Assembly: GCA_009692535.1 (NCBI GenBank)
Contig: SHYZ01000007.1
Span: forward strand, 1-42,174
Direction of reading: 5' to 3'
DNA from: Myxococcales bacterium
Lineage (GTDB): Bacteria > Myxococcota_A > Polyangia > Haliangiales > SHYZ01
Length of the DNA: 42,174 bases
The notes beneath the pieces are model-generated. The model did not search any database, was not told where the DNA came from, and saw nothing but the letters and a program-made list of their open reading frames with translations. Shown here one piece after another: positions 27,851 to 36,812 of the stretch; position 1 is the first letter of the stretch, and each line of letters opens with the position of its first letter. The translations under genes were made by a program, and so were the position numbers.

Positions 27851-29863
27851 CTACCGTGGATCAAACGTGATGCGACACGTGATCGATTCCAGCGCGCGGC
27901 CTGGGCGCGGGAATTGGCGGACGGCGCGACCGGAGCCCTCGATCTCAATGCGGACGCCGCGGATACGCGCGAGGTCGAGTGCTGCGCCGATGGCGAGGCC
28001 GGTGAAGTCGGGGATCTCGACGATCGTGCCGCGCGTGCCAACGGACACCGCTTCGTCCGGCGTGTCGGCCTCGGCCTCGAGCGGGGGCGTCGGTGGCACC
28101 GGAGCTGCGGCGCTGGCTGAGTCGGGCTCCGGCGCGAGCGGCGCGGGCTCAGCGACGACCGGCTTGCCACGCACGCCCAGGTAGCGGAGTGACTCGGACG
28201 CGATCTCGGCGAACGCGGGACCGGCGACCTGCCCGCCGAAGTACTTTTTGCCGCGCGGCTCGTCGATCATCACGACGATGACGAGGCGCGGGTCGTCGGC
28301 GGGCGCGAGGCCGGCGAACGACGCGAGGTAGAGGTCGGGGGCGTAGCGTCGCGTCGCGGGATCGACCTTGTGTGACGTGCCGGTCTTGCCGGCGAGCGTA
28401 TAGCCGGCCACGCGAAGCTTTTCTCCAGTGCCGCCCGGCTCCATGACCATCGCGAGCATGCCGCGCATGGTGCGCGCGGTGGCAGGGGAGACGGCGACGC
28501 GATTGGGCGCGCGCGGCGGAAGCTCGAGGCGCCCGTCGGCATGCGTAATCCGCTCGACAAGGTGTGGCGCTCGCCAGATGCCGTCGCCAGCGACCGCCGC
28601 GAGCCCGGCGGCGAGCTGGATCGGCGTGGCGGTCATGCCGTAGCCGAATGCGATCGTCGCGAGGTCGAGTTCTTTCCAGAGCGCGGGGTCGCGCAGCTGG
28701 CCGGCGCGTTCACCTGGCAGCTCGATGCCGGTGCGCGCCGCGAAGCCCATGCGCCGCAGCGCCGCCGCCATCCCGGCCCGACCGAGTCGGCGCACGATCT
28801 TCACCGCGCCGACGTTGGATGAGAACTTGAGCACCTCGCCGACGGTGAGGTGCTCGTGCTCGAAGTGGGTGTCGCGGATCACCTTGCGACCGATGCGCAG
28901 CTGGCCGCCGTCCACCTCGAACGTATCGTCGGCGGCGACCGCACCGGCTTCGAGCGCGGCGGCGATCGTGAAGAGCTTCATCGTCGAGCCCGGCTCGAAC
29001 ACGTCGGTCACGGCGCGGTTGCGCGCCTCGCCGCGAGTCGCCGGATCGTTGGGGTCAAAGGTCGGCCACGAGGCGAGGGCGCGGATCGCGGCGGTGCGCG
29101 CATCGAGCACGACGGCGATGCCGGCGCGAGCGGAGTGGGTCTCGATCGCCGAGGCGAGCGCGCGTTCTGCCGTGAACTGGATGAAGCGATCGATCGTGAG
29201 CGTGATCGCGGCCCCGGGCTGCGCCGGCAGCAGCGGGTCGGAGACGAGCAGGTCGCCGCGCGCATCACGAGTCGCGTCGACGACGCCGGGCTTGCCGACG
29301 AGGTACTCGTCGAGCCGCAGCTCGAGGCCATCGAGTCCGCGGCCGTCGAGTCCCGCGAATCCGAGCACCGGGCCAGCGAGCGACTTGCCCGGGTAGTACC
29401 TGCGGGGCTCGGCCATGAGCGCGATGCCCGCCGCCGCGAGCGCGCGCACCTTCTGAGCGGTGGCCGGGGAGATGCGACGACGGAGCCAGACGAACCGACG
29501 CGGCGAGGAGAGCTTCGCCAGGAGCACCTTGGCGTCGACGCCGAGCAGCGGCGCGAGGCGGCGCGCGGTGCCCGCGGGGTCTACGGTCTCCGAAGGATCG
29601 GCCCACACCGAGTCGACGTCGACGCTGATCGCGAGCTCGGTGCCGTTCACGTCGAGGAGCGTGCCCCGCGGCGCGGGCAGCTCCGCTTGATGCGCGTGCT
29701 GTGCCCGAGCGAAGGCGGACATGCGCGCACCGTCGCGGATCTGCACCGCGAACGCCTTGTAGCCGATCGCGATGAGCAGCAGCCCCATGACGCTCGCGAC
29801 GAGGCAGAGCCGCACGCGCAGCCACCGGTGTGGCGCGGGAATCCTCGGCGTAGCGGCGCTCAT
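27851..29863 (-). CDS. ftsI: Septal peptidoglycan transpeptidase (FtsI/PBP3) with PASTA domain
   Basis: A class B penicillin-binding protein that cross-links septal glycan with FtsW. The 670-residue protein starts with ATG 29863, has a short basic N-terminus, one membrane helix at about residues 19-40, the dimerisation/pedestal region, and a transpeptidase domain. The active-site triad is SxxK at 293-296 (EPGSTMKLFT), SSN at 348-350 (FSSNVG) and KTG at 493-495 (AGKTGTSHK). After a Pro/Ala-rich linker, residues about 600-668 form one PASTA domain (VEIPDFTGLAIGAALDLAR). PASTA on FtsI is usual in Gram-positives and is also known in myxobacterial relatives. The start overlaps the ftsL stop. Confidence 0.96.
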   Translation of the reverse strand: MSAATPRIPAPHRWLRVRLCLVASVMGLLLIAIGYKAFAVQIRDGARMSAFARAQHAHQAELPAPRGTLLDVNGTELAISVDVDSVWADPSETVDPAGTARRLAPLLGVDAKVLLAKLSSPRRFVWLRRRISPATAQKVRALAAAGIALMAEPRRYYPGKSLAGPVLGFAGLDGRGLDGLELRLDEYLVGKPGVVDATRDARGDLLVSDPLLPAQPGAAITLTIDRFIQFTAERALASAIETHSARAGIAVVLDARTAAIRALASWPTFDPNDPATRGEARNRAVTDVFEPGSTMKLFTIAAALEAGAVAADDTFEVDGGQLRIGRKVIRDTHFEHEHLTVGEVLKFSSNVGAVKIVRRLGRAGMAAALRRMGFAARTGIELPGERAGQLRDPALWKELDLATIAFGYGMTATPIQLAAGLAAVAGDGIWRAPHLVERITHADGRLELPPRAPNRVAVSPATARTMRGMLAMVMEPGGTGEKLRVAGYTLAGKTGTSHKVDPATRRYAPDLYLASFAGLAPADDPRLVIVVMIDEPRGKKYFGGQVAGPAFAEIASESLRYLGVRGKPVVAEPAPLAPEPDSASAAAPVPPTPPLEAEADTPDEAVSVGTRGTIVEIPDFTGLAIGAALDLARIRGVRIEIEGSGRAVRQFPRPGRALESITCRITFDPR

Positions 29864-30186
29864 CGCGACGCCGGAGCGTCGGGGCCACTCGCCGAGGCCA
29901 GCTCTACGACGCCGGGCCGGATCACGCGCAGCTCGCCCGGCTCGGGGTGCCGCAGGCCGAGCTTGTCGCGCGCGAGGCGCTCGATCCGCTCGGGGCTTCG
30001 GAGCAGCGAGTGTTCGAGGCGGAGCTTCCGGTGCTGATCCTCGAGCTCGGTCCGCAGCCGCTCTTCGTCAGCGAGCGCGTAGGCGTGCTGCACGGCCGAC
30101 ACGCGAAGCGCGACGTGCGACAGCCCCGCGGCGACAACGCTGCCGAACGCGATGAAGAGCAGCACCACTGGACCGCGCTGCGTCAT
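29860..30186 (-). CDS. ftsL: Cell division protein FtsL
   Basis: 108 residues from ATG 30186. The N-terminus is one membrane segment (about residues 6-28, VVLLFIAFGSVVAAGLSHVA), followed by a periplasmic coiled-coil-like helix rich in Leu, Glu and Arg (LRTELEDQHRKLRLEHSLLR), then RIERLARDKLGLRHP, a common FtsL ending. Sequence conservation in FtsL is low, so the call rests on topology and on position between rsmH and ftsI, with four-base overlaps on both sides. It would form the FtsQLB complex; no FtsB candidate is seen in the window. Confidence 0.9.
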   Translation of the reverse strand: MTQRGPVVLLFIAFGSVVAAGLSHVALRVSAVQHAYALADEERLRTELEDQHRKLRLEHSLLRSPERIERLARDKLGLRHPEPGELRVIRPGVVELASASGPDAPASR

Positions 30187-31130
30187 GCGGCCTTCTCGCA
30201 GGCGCGCAGCTTGGCTGAGCGTGCGCGTGGATTTCGGTCGCGCTCGTCATCCTCGGCGATGATCGGCTTCTTCGCGAGCGTGCGGCAGATCGGCGTGAGC
30301 CGCTCGCCCGCGGAGGCGGCAAGGTCCGGCGGCAGGCGCGAGGTCCACTCGAGCTCGCGGAAGCGTTCCTTCACGCGGCGATCTTCAAGCGAGTGGAACG
30401 CGATCACGACGCAGCGGCCACCGGGACCGAGCAGATCGGGGAACGCCGCGAGGAATGCGTCGAGCTCGTCGAGCTCGCGGTTCACCGCGATGCGGAGCGC
30501 TTGGAAGGACCGCGTGGCCGGATCGATCTTGTCGTGCCGCATGGACCACTTCGGCATGGCGCGCGCGATCACCGCCGCGAGCTGCGTCGTGGTGCGGACC
30601 TCACCGTCCCGAAGTCGCTCCTTGATCGTGCGCGCGATCCGCCCGGCGAACTTTTCCTCGCCGTACTCGCGCAGGATCTCCGCCAGCTCGTCGATCGACA
30701 CGCGACGCAAGAGCTCCTCGCAGGTCTCGCCGCGCGTCGGATCCATCCGCATGTCGAGCGGGCCCTCGCGCGTGAACGAGAAGCCCCGTTCGGCCCGATC
30801 AAGTTGCGGAGACGAGACGCCGAGATCGACCAGCACGCCGTCGAGCGGCTTCGCGCCGAGCGCACCGAGGATCGCCGGCAGCTCGCTGAACGCGCCGTGG
30901 ACGAACGTGACGCGATCCTCGAACGGCGCGAGCGTCGCGCGCGCGGCGGCGAGAGCACTCGGGTCGCGGTCGATGCCGATGAGTCGGCCGTCGGGCGCGG
31001 AGGCTTCGAGGATGCGGCGTGCGTGTCCGCCGGCGCCGAGCGTCGCGTCGCAGTAGAGCCCGCCGCCGCGTGGCGCGAGCAGCTCGACGGTCTGGGCCGC
31101 GAGCACCGACTCGTGCTGAAACTCGGTCAA
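30183..31130 (-). CDS. rsmH: 16S rRNA (cytosine-1402-N4)-methyltransferase
   Basis: RsmH (MraW) methylates C1402 of 16S rRNA using SAM. The 315-residue protein shows FQHESVLAAQTVELL at the start, the SAM-binding YCDATLGAGGHARRILE and LIGIDRDPSALAAA, LVDLGVSSPQLD, RGFSFTREGPLDMRMDP and the C-terminal VVIAFHSLEDRRVKERF. The start is TTG 31130, the only start that keeps the family N-terminus; it overlaps the stop of the STAS gene (TTGA). The position at the head of the dcw genes is standard, but mraZ is not in front of it. Confidence 0.97.
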   Translation of the reverse strand: MTEFQHESVLAAQTVELLAPRGGGLYCDATLGAGGHARRILEASAPDGRLIGIDRDPSALAAARATLAPFEDRVTFVHGAFSELPAILGALGAKPLDGVLVDLGVSSPQLDRAERGFSFTREGPLDMRMDPTRGETCEELLRRVSIDELAEILREYGEEKFAGRIARTIKERLRDGEVRTTTQLAAVIARAMPKWSMRHDKIDPATRSFQALRIAVNRELDELDAFLAAFPDLLGPGGRCVVIAFHSLEDRRVKERFRELEWTSRLPPDLAASAGERLTPICRTLAKKPIIAEDDERDRNPRARSAKLRACEKAA

Positions 31131-31465
31131 GACGAGGCGCGCCCCCGGTGACCGATGTCGGCGAGCGCGGCGTCGATGTTGTCGTAGACGCTGAGCACGC
31201 GCCCGAGTGCGCCGGCGTCCCGCGCGCCGAGCACGACGTGGAGATCCCCGCCGCGTCGCCGGCAGAGTGCGTCTTCCTCCACGAGCAGCGCGAGCCCGCG
31301 CGGTCCGAGCCGCTCCGCCGCGCTCGCATCGACGATGATGTGCGAATCGGGGTTCTCACCCATGACTCGCGCGATTTCATTTCTCAGCGCGACCGCGTCG
31401 GTCACATCGACGTGACCAGCCACCGTGAGCACCACTGCATCTCCGACGACGGCAATGCTCAGCAT
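31127..31465 (-). CDS. STAS-domain protein (anti-sigma factor antagonist-like) at the head of the dcw cluster
   Basis: 112 residues with ATG 31465, preceded by GGAGGAGG, one of the best ribosome sites here. The sequence follows a STAS fold: strand AVVLTVAGHVDVTDAVALRN, strand SHIIVDASAAERLGPRGLAL, then GGDLHVVLG and LSVYDNIDAAL, ending in an IDAAL-type helix as in SpoIIAA-like proteins. In the phosphorylation loop (usual DSSGL) it reads GPRGL, so the serine position is proline (P55); regulation by phosphorylation is therefore unlikely in the usual way. The stop overlaps rsmH, so it is the first gene of the dcw unit. The role is unknown; a partner-binding or regulatory role is inference. Confidence 0.82.
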   Translation of the reverse strand: MLSIAVVGDAVVLTVAGHVDVTDAVALRNEIARVMGENPDSHIIVDASAAERLGPRGLALLVEEDALCRRRGGDLHVVLGARDAGALGRVLSVYDNIDAALADIGHRGRASS

Positions 31466-31546
31466 CGTTGCCTCCTCCGCACAGCACTACGCGAAGTCAG
31501 GGTTCGACCGGAATTGGCGCGGTGCGACACCCGGTTCACGTCCACG

Positions 31547-31580
31547 GTTCTATTCCCGCGACGCTGACCGGGGCAACTTT
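31547..31580 (-). promoter_or_regulatory. Candidate promoter of the first dcw block
   Basis: On the minus strand TTGCCC (31571-31576) and TAGAAC (31547-31552) are 18 bases apart. The -35 lies inside AAAGTTGCCCCGG (31568-31580), also found before ftsZ. The remaining gap up to the terminator at 31652 shows no gene. Confidence 0.5.
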
Positions 31581-31651
31581 GTAACTGCAATCTCGGCGAC
31601 TTGGCGAGTGGCTGGCCCCCGAACGGGCAGCGAGAGTCGCCGAAAATGAAA

Positions 31652-31682
31652 ACGCGACGGGGAGAGCGTTTCCCCGTCGCGT
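31652..31682 (-). terminator. Strong intrinsic terminator after the metzincin gene
   Basis: A stem of about 12 bp, with core CGCGACGGGG (31653-31662) against CCCCGTCGCG (31672-31681) and a small loop, is followed on the minus strand by a T-rich tract (GCGTTTTCATTTTC). It lies just downstream of the protease stop at 31713 and would insulate the dcw promoter from it. Confidence 0.88.
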
Positions 31683-31712
31683 CGGACCTCGCGAAGCCGC
31701 GAGCGGGTGGTG

Positions 31713-34700
31713 TTAGGGGATGCCGCCCGGATTGTACGGGTCGCCGTAGCCCTGCGTGTACGTCTCGTAGTAGCCGGACAGGTCGACGATCAGGTCGAGC
31801 AGCTGGCCGTAGCGCACGAGCTCGACGTCACCCTGGCGCAGCTGCTCGTCGGTGAGGCCGGCCGCGCAGTCGGTGCCGCAGCCGTTCGAGCGCGTCTTTA
31901 CCGTGTTGGCGCGAGTGACCATGCGCTGCGCGATGCCGGTCCCGTCGGGGAAGTTCACCGCCTGGTAGCGCTTGCCGTTCACCGGATCGGAGTACTCGAT
32001 CGCGCCGTGCGTGGAGTTGAGCGCGAACGTCGAGCCGCCGAGCCACATCCGCGACGAGTCGAGGAACGACTTGTCGTAGTTGTTCTGGAAGCGCGCCATG
32101 CCGAGCACCGCGGCGTAGACCTGCACCGTGAAGCCCATCGCGGGATCGATGGGCGTGCCGAGTGCGTCGGTGCCGAGCACGTAGTCGGGGTAGCGCAGCA
32201 CGCGCCCGTCGCCACCGATCGGCACCTTGGGCGCCGCCGATGCGTCGCCGGTGAGGATGTCGCCGAAGAAGTCGTTCAACAGCCGCGACTGGTTGTCGAA
32301 GAAGCTGATGCGCCACTCGCGGATGTCCTCGGCGGTGTCACGCGCGACGAAGTAGGTGTTGGAGTCGCTGAGCGCCTCCATCGCCATCATCTTCTCGACG
32401 TAGAACCCGAAGTGGTGCAGGCACTGATAAAAATCCATGCCGCAGTCGTCTTCGAAGTCCGAGTTGTACCAGGCGGTGGTGAAGTAGCGGCCGGTGACGA
32501 CGTCGGTGGTGACGTCGCTGCCTGAGAACAGGCTCGGCTTGTACATCGACTGCCCGGCGGGGTCGGTTACAAGCTCGTAACCGGTCACGTCGGGGCGCGC
32601 GAGCGTCTCGAGCAGGAAGTTCGTGAGATCGTGCTCGGCGATCGCGTAGCTCGCCCAGCCAGTCGTGCTGTTCGCGAGGAAGCCTTCGATCTGCTCGGGC
32701 GTGTAGATCTGCTGGAGCAGGCCGCCGATCAGGACGAAGTAGTCGTTGTAGCCCTTGAGCCGCGAGTAGACGCGGCCGTAGGTGCGCCCGAGGTAGCCCT
32801 CGACGGTCTCGCCCACGCGGTAGCGCGTGAACGCGCGCGTGATGTACCAGGTGTTCGCCATCTGGATGTGGTGGCGGATGCGCTCGTACTCGTCGGCGCC
32901 GTAGTCGCGCGTGAAGCAGCCGTTGCCGATGTCCGACTGGTAGGGCGAGCAGAAGATGTAGGGGACGCGCACCTTGCCGGCGTCGATCGCGAAGCCGCTG
33001 CGCCAGTCGACCTCAGTCGAGTCGACGAGCGACCGGTTGTCGGCGCTCCAGAGACTCTCGCCCATCGCGCGGTACCACTCGGTGTAGTGCCACGCCTCGG
33101 GGGCGGCGAGGTAGAAGGTCAGCACCTGGCCGTCGGTGTCGGCCCATGCGTGCGGCACGGTGATCGGCACGTCGCCGAGGTCGTTGAACACCTCGACCTT
33201 GCCGCCGTAGCCGAGGAGAATCGCCGCCGCGTCGTACTTGCCGGGGCCAAAGTCGAGCGTGAGGCGGCTGTAGTCCATGATCGACGAGTAGGCGTACTTG
33301 TAGATGCTCTGGCCGAGCTCCTCGTCGGTCTCGGGATCTTCCCAGCGAGGACCGACGGTGCCGTCGGCGGTGCGGAGCTCCCAGTACTTGTCCTGGTAGT
33401 TCACGACGTCTTCGGTGCCGCCGAAGTTGTGGTGCAGGTTGAAGCTGTGGCCGAGCTCGTGTGAGAGCACGGCGTGATAGACCTGCGCGCGCACGGCGGT
33501 GCGGATCTCGTCCTGCGACTTGCCGCGGAACTGATCGGCGAGGCCGATGTAGCCGTCGTCGGCGGTCTCCATGAGGTCGAGGTTGCGAACCTTGGCGAGG
33601 TACTCCTTGTGGCGATCGATCGCGCGGGCGACCTGGATCGGCCCGATGCGCGCGACCGACACGTCACGGAGCATCTCCTCCGTGAGCGCGTTCTTCGGCG
33701 TGCCCGGCATGATGCCGGCCATGAGCTCCATCTCGGGGTTGATCAGCAGGTCCTCGATGTAGCTGCCGGCGAGTGAGCCGAGCCGTCCGTCGGAGTCGTC
33801 GCGGTCACCGTTGAACAGGCCGAGGTCGTGGAGGCCCGGGCCCATCTGCTGGAACACCTCCTTGAATGACTTGCCCTCGAGCGAGGCGAGCTGCGTCTGT
33901 GACGGGCGGGGTCCGATGCCGCGGGCCCACGAGAGATCCTGCGCGCGCGCCATCGCCTGCCGGTCGGACTCGTCGACGATGCGGGGCGTGCTCCGCTTGC
34001 CGCTCTCCTGCTGCCAGCCGGTCAGGTCGACCGCGTCGATGTAGTCGTTCGGATCGAGATCGCCATTGAGGAGCTGGATGAGCTCGGTTGTCGATTGCGC
34101 GACGATGTCGTTGTAGACGTAGAGGTACGACATGCCCGAGATGACCTCGCCGGTGAGCGGGTCGGAGTTGGACGGGCCGAAGCCGAGCAGCGCGAAGCCG
34201 TCGTAGTACTTGGGCACGAAGGCGATCGCGTTGTAGCGGATGTCGCCGATGCGCGTGGCGAAGCCGTCGACGCCGCAGCGCGGGTCATCGCCGAGCGCCG
34301 ATGAGACCGGCGAGTGGCAGAAGAGGAGGACGCTGTCGGTGTACGCCGACCCGATCGCCGCGCTGACGGTGCGCTGGAAGATGGTGTTCCAGTCCACCTC
34401 GACGGCGCGCAGCGAGTTCTCGAGGTCGGTCGGCCAGCTGTGCACGTAGTAGAGCATCGGGCGCACGCCGCGCTCGGCGGGCGGCTTGAGGTTGCCGTCG
34501 GCGTCGGTCCAGTCGATCCAGAGGTTGTGCAGCTGCGCGTACTTCTCGCGGTAACGCTCGCTGATCTCCTGCTGGTCGTCGTAGACGAGGCGGTCCTGCG
34601 TGAAGAGGCCGAAGTAGTCGGAGACCGGGCCCTTGAACGGCCGCGGCACGTACTCGCGGTTCGGGTCGAGGCGGAGGAACGCCGAGCGGATCTTGATCGG

Positions 34701-35495
34701 CTCGGCGGTGCAGTCCGCGGTCGCCTTGTCGAAGAACCAGCAGGTCGGATATGACTCGCCGATCTCGGGGATGAAGGTCTTGCCCGGGCGGATCATCGCG
34801 ACGTTGGTGATGTCGAGGTACGGCTGCTTGACCATGTTGCCGTCGGCGTCGAACTCGCCCGGCTCGATGCGCGGGTAGTCGGGGTCGTCGGCCAGCCCGT
34901 CGCCGTCGACGTCGGTGTGTTGCACGTAGTAGGGGATCGGGTCGAACGCGGAGTCGTCGTCCACGGTCAGCCCGAAGTTGGTCGCCATGTTGCGCGACCA
35001 GTCGACGCGGATGTAGTCGCGCTCGTACCACGGCCGGTCGGACACGTTCTCTTCGAGGACGTTGTACTCCTCGCCGGTGGTCGGGTTGTAGGCGCGCTTG
35101 ATGTCGAAGTGCGAATTAATCGGGTACGCCGCGATAATCGCGCCCATGTAGAGCGAGCCGTCGGCGGTGGTGCCGTCGACGTTCACGCCGCCCTCGGCGT
35201 TTTTGATGCGCTCGAAGGAGCGGCGCACGTAGAGCCAGTCTTCCTGGATGTCGAAGCGCACGCGCTCCATGCCGAGGAAGTTGGTCTCACCGACGAACGT
35301 GGGCGACCAGCTGCCCATGATCTCGACGACGGTCTGCTGGTAGTACCACTCGCCCTGGAAGAGGCTCTTTTGCAGCGCGTTCGGCTGCGTGCGATCGAGC
35401 GGCGAGCGCTCCGATGCGCACGCGCCGAGCAGCGAGCCGATGGCGACCAAAGTCGCGAAGAGAATGGTGCTGGCCTGAGAAAGTGCCCTGCGCAT
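31713..35495 (-). CDS. Large lipoprotein zinc metalloprotease (metzincin type)
   Basis: 1260 residues from ATG 35495, with GGAGG nine bases upstream; in-frame ATGs further upstream lack such a site. The N-terminus is a lipoprotein signal ending in LLGACASERS. Zinc site: HELGHSFNLHH with H679, E680, H683 and H689, i.e. HExxHxxNxxH, with Asn where most metzincins have Gly. A Met-turn candidate SSIMDYSR follows near residue 740, as expected. An Asp-rich stretch DVDGDGLADDPDY near residue 215 may bind calcium. Some wording recalls large zinc-dependent proteases of the DUF5117/DUF4953 type, but that is not certain. It follows an outer-membrane protein gene by 39 bases and ends at a strong terminator. 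It is probably surface- or periplasm-exposed; the substrate is unknown. Confidence 0.85.
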   Translation of the reverse strand: MRRALSQASTILFATLVAIGSLLGACASERSPLDRTQPNALQKSLFQGEWYYQQTVVEIMGSWSPTFVGETNFLGMERVRFDIQEDWLYVRRSFERIKNAEGGVNVDGTTADGSLYMGAIIAAYPINSHFDIKRAYNPTTGEEYNVLEENVSDRPWYERDYIRVDWSRNMATNFGLTVDDDSAFDPIPYYVQHTDVDGDGLADDPDYPRIEPGEFDADGNMVKQPYLDITNVAMIRPGKTFIPEIGESYPTCWFFDKATADCTAEPIKIRSAFLRLDPNREYVPRPFKGPVSDYFGLFTQDRLVYDDQQEISERYREKYAQLHNLWIDWTDADGNLKPPAERGVRPMLYYVHSWPTDLENSLRAVEVDWNTIFQRTVSAAIGSAYTDSVLLFCHSPVSSALGDDPRCGVDGFATRIGDIRYNAIAFVPKYYDGFALLGFGPSNSDPLTGEVISGMSYLYVYNDIVAQSTTELIQLLNGDLDPNDYIDAVDLTGWQQESGKRSTPRIVDESDRQAMARAQDLSWARGIGPRPSQTQLASLEGKSFKEVFQQMGPGLHDLGLFNGDRDDSDGRLGSLAGSYIEDLLINPEMELMAGIMPGTPKNALTEEMLRDVSVARIGPIQVARAIDRHKEYLAKVRNLDLMETADDGYIGLADQFRGKSQDEIRTAVRAQVYHAVLSHELGHSFNLHHNFGGTEDVVNYQDKYWELRTADGTVGPRWEDPETDEELGQSIYKYAYSSIMDYSRLTLDFGPGKYDAAAILLGYGGKVEVFNDLGDVPITVPHAWADTDGQVLTFYLAAPEAWHYTEWYRAMGESLWSADNRSLVDSTEVDWRSGFAIDAGKVRVPYIFCSPYQSDIGNGCFTRDYGADEYERIRHHIQMANTWYITRAFTRYRVGETVEGYLGRTYGRVYSRLKGYNDYFVLIGGLLQQIYTPEQIEGFLANSTTGWASYAIAEHDLTNFLLETLARPDVTGYELVTDPAGQSMYKPSLFSGSDVTTDVVTGRYFTTAWYNSDFEDDCGMDFYQCLHHFGFYVEKMMAMEALSDSNTYFVARDTAEDIREWRISFFDNQSRLLNDFFGDILTGDASAAPKVPIGGDGRVLRYPDYVLGTDALGTPIDPAMGFTVQVYAAVLGMARFQNNYDKSFLDSSRMWLGGSTFALNSTHGAIEYSDPVNGKRYQAVNFPDGTGIAQRMVTRANTVKTRSNGCGTDCAAGLTDEQLRQGDVELVRYGQLLDLIVDLSGYYETYTQGYGDPYNPGGIP

Positions 35496-35534
35496 GTGCG
35501 TGCCTCCCTGGTTCATGGCGATGCCCTTCATGGC

Positions 35535-36608
35535 CTAAAAGGCCACTTGTCCCGTGATGTAGAGCTGCGTGTAGCGATTGAAAAACGGCGTGTAGTAGGT
35601 GGAGTCCGGCGCCTGCTGCGGGTTGGCGGTCTGCATGCCCGCGGAGAGGCTGTAGCGCGCGGTCGCCTGCCAGTTGCCGCCGAGCAGGTAGACGTTGGCG
35701 AAGCGGAAGTTGGTGCCGGCGGCCGGGATCGGCATGCCCTCGGGCGAGGTCACCTCGGCGAGCGAGAAGAGCAGCGACTGGACCCAGAAGACCTGCAGCG
35801 TGAGCGAAATGTCGTGCGGCAGCGTGGCGTTGGCACCGAGCGACTCGGTGAAGCCGGCGCGCGCCGAGCGGCTGCCGGCGTGGTCGAACTCGTCGCAGGT
35901 GCCGGGACGCGCCGCGCAGCCGGGGATGGTCGGGCCGTCGTACATGAGCTGCTGCGCGGTGGTCAGGTAGACGGTGCCGCGCGCGCTCACGAACGGCGCG
36001 ATGGTCACGCCGGGGCGGAGGGTGAACGAGCGGCGCAGGGAGAACGACGGCGCGATCGCCAGCCAACGCTCGCGCGCGAGGCTCTCTTTGGATAGCGGCA
36101 GCGTGACCCGGAGCCCGACTGAGCCGGCGAGGCCTCGAGGGAGTGCGGCGAGCGGTTCTATCGGAAGGTCCGCCTGCACGAAGATGTCCTCGAGCAACGG
36201 CTCGCGCTCACGGTTGGTGACGTCGCTGTTGGTGAGCTCGGTGGCCACGCCGAGGTGGCCGGTAAGGCGGAGCTTTTTGGTGAGCTGGTAGGTGGGATCG
36301 ATCGAGAGGCTCTGCACGAGCTCGGGGTTCCAGGTCGGCTCGGCACCGGGGGCGAGGCTAAGCGCGCTGAAGCTGTGCTGAACGCTGAGCGTGGCGGCGA
36401 GCCGCGGGGGCGCGGCGGGCGTGGCGGGCGTGGCGGCGGCAGGTGCGGAGTCGGCGGGCGTGGCGGCGGCAGGTGCAGTGTCCGCGTAGGACGTGCCGCC
36501 GACCAGGAGCGTGAGGCCAAGGCATGCGCCGAATAATGTTCTGAGGTGTGCCCCGAGGTACACGCCGGTGTATGCGGCAGGCAGACAGACGCTCACTTGG
36601 CGAGACAT
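35535..36608 (-). CDS. Predicted outer-membrane beta-barrel protein
   Basis: 357 residues from ATG 36608, preceded by CGGAGG. The signal peptide is long (hydrophobic LFGACLGLTLLVGG, likely cleavage after SYA), then comes a Thr/Ala/Pro-rich spacer with repeats of PAAATPA type. The mature part is a series of amphipathic strands with alternating polar/hydrophobic residues (KLRLTGHLGVATELT, GSVGLRVTLPLS, IAPSFSLRRSFTLRPG, QATARYSLSAGM) and ends in YITGQVAF, a C-terminal Phe typical of barrel insertion signals. About 10-14 strands would fit. Two cysteines lie in an apparent loop (GCAARPGTC). It forms a two-gene unit with the downstream lipoprotein protease, so the two may act at the same place. 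The transported substrate, if any, is unknown. Confidence 0.78.
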   Translation of the reverse strand: MSRQVSVCLPAAYTGVYLGAHLRTLFGACLGLTLLVGGTSYADTAPAAATPADSAPAAATPATPAAPPRLAATLSVQHSFSALSLAPGAEPTWNPELVQSLSIDPTYQLTKKLRLTGHLGVATELTNSDVTNREREPLLEDIFVQADLPIEPLAALPRGLAGSVGLRVTLPLSKESLARERWLAIAPSFSLRRSFTLRPGVTIAPFVSARGTVYLTTAQQLMYDGPTIPGCAARPGTCDEFDHAGSRSARAGFTESLGANATLPHDISLTLQVFWVQSLLFSLAEVTSPEGMPIPAAGTNFRFANVYLLGGNWQATARYSLSAGMQTANPQQAPDSTYYTPFFNRYTQLYITGQVAF

Positions 36609-36651
36609 GCAACCTCCGGTGATCGCGGCGGCAGAACCCGCAGCCTCCGGG

Positions 36652-36680
36652 GAGATAGCACAGGCCAATGGGGATCGGAA
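36652..36680 (-). promoter_or_regulatory. Weak promoter candidate for the beta-barrel/protease unit
   Basis: TTCCGA (36675-36680) and TATCTC (36652-36657) on the minus strand are 17 bases apart, about 44 bases before ATG 36608. Only partial matches to consensus. Confidence 0.3.
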
Positions 36681-36782
36681 GCTGGATCACCAAAACAGGG
36701 AAGGAGCCTGCAATCCAGCGTGCTTTCGGTTTCGCAGGGGGGCGCCGGCGCCTCGCAGCGGCACACATGCGTGGCCGCAAGC

Positions 36783-36812
36783 TTGACCTTCCGGACACGC
36801 GTCTGCTACGCT
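36783..36812 (+). promoter_or_regulatory. Sigma-70-like promoter before the Fic-like gene
   Basis: TTGACC (36783-36788) and TACGCT (36807-36812) are 18 bases apart, the best -35 match in the window. The expected start of transcription is near 36819, after GTG 36814, so that GTG is unlikely to be used; the leader to ATG 36949 would be about 130 bases. Confidence 0.6.

Noticed and set aside
25914-28184. A 756-codon open frame on the plus strand, and similar long frames at 22473-24071, 16032-17210 and 34917-36095
   Set aside because: They lie opposite clear genes (murE/murF, murD/mraY, murC, the metzincin/barrel pair), have Arg/Ala/Gly-rich composition typical of GC-rich antisense frames, and show no motif.
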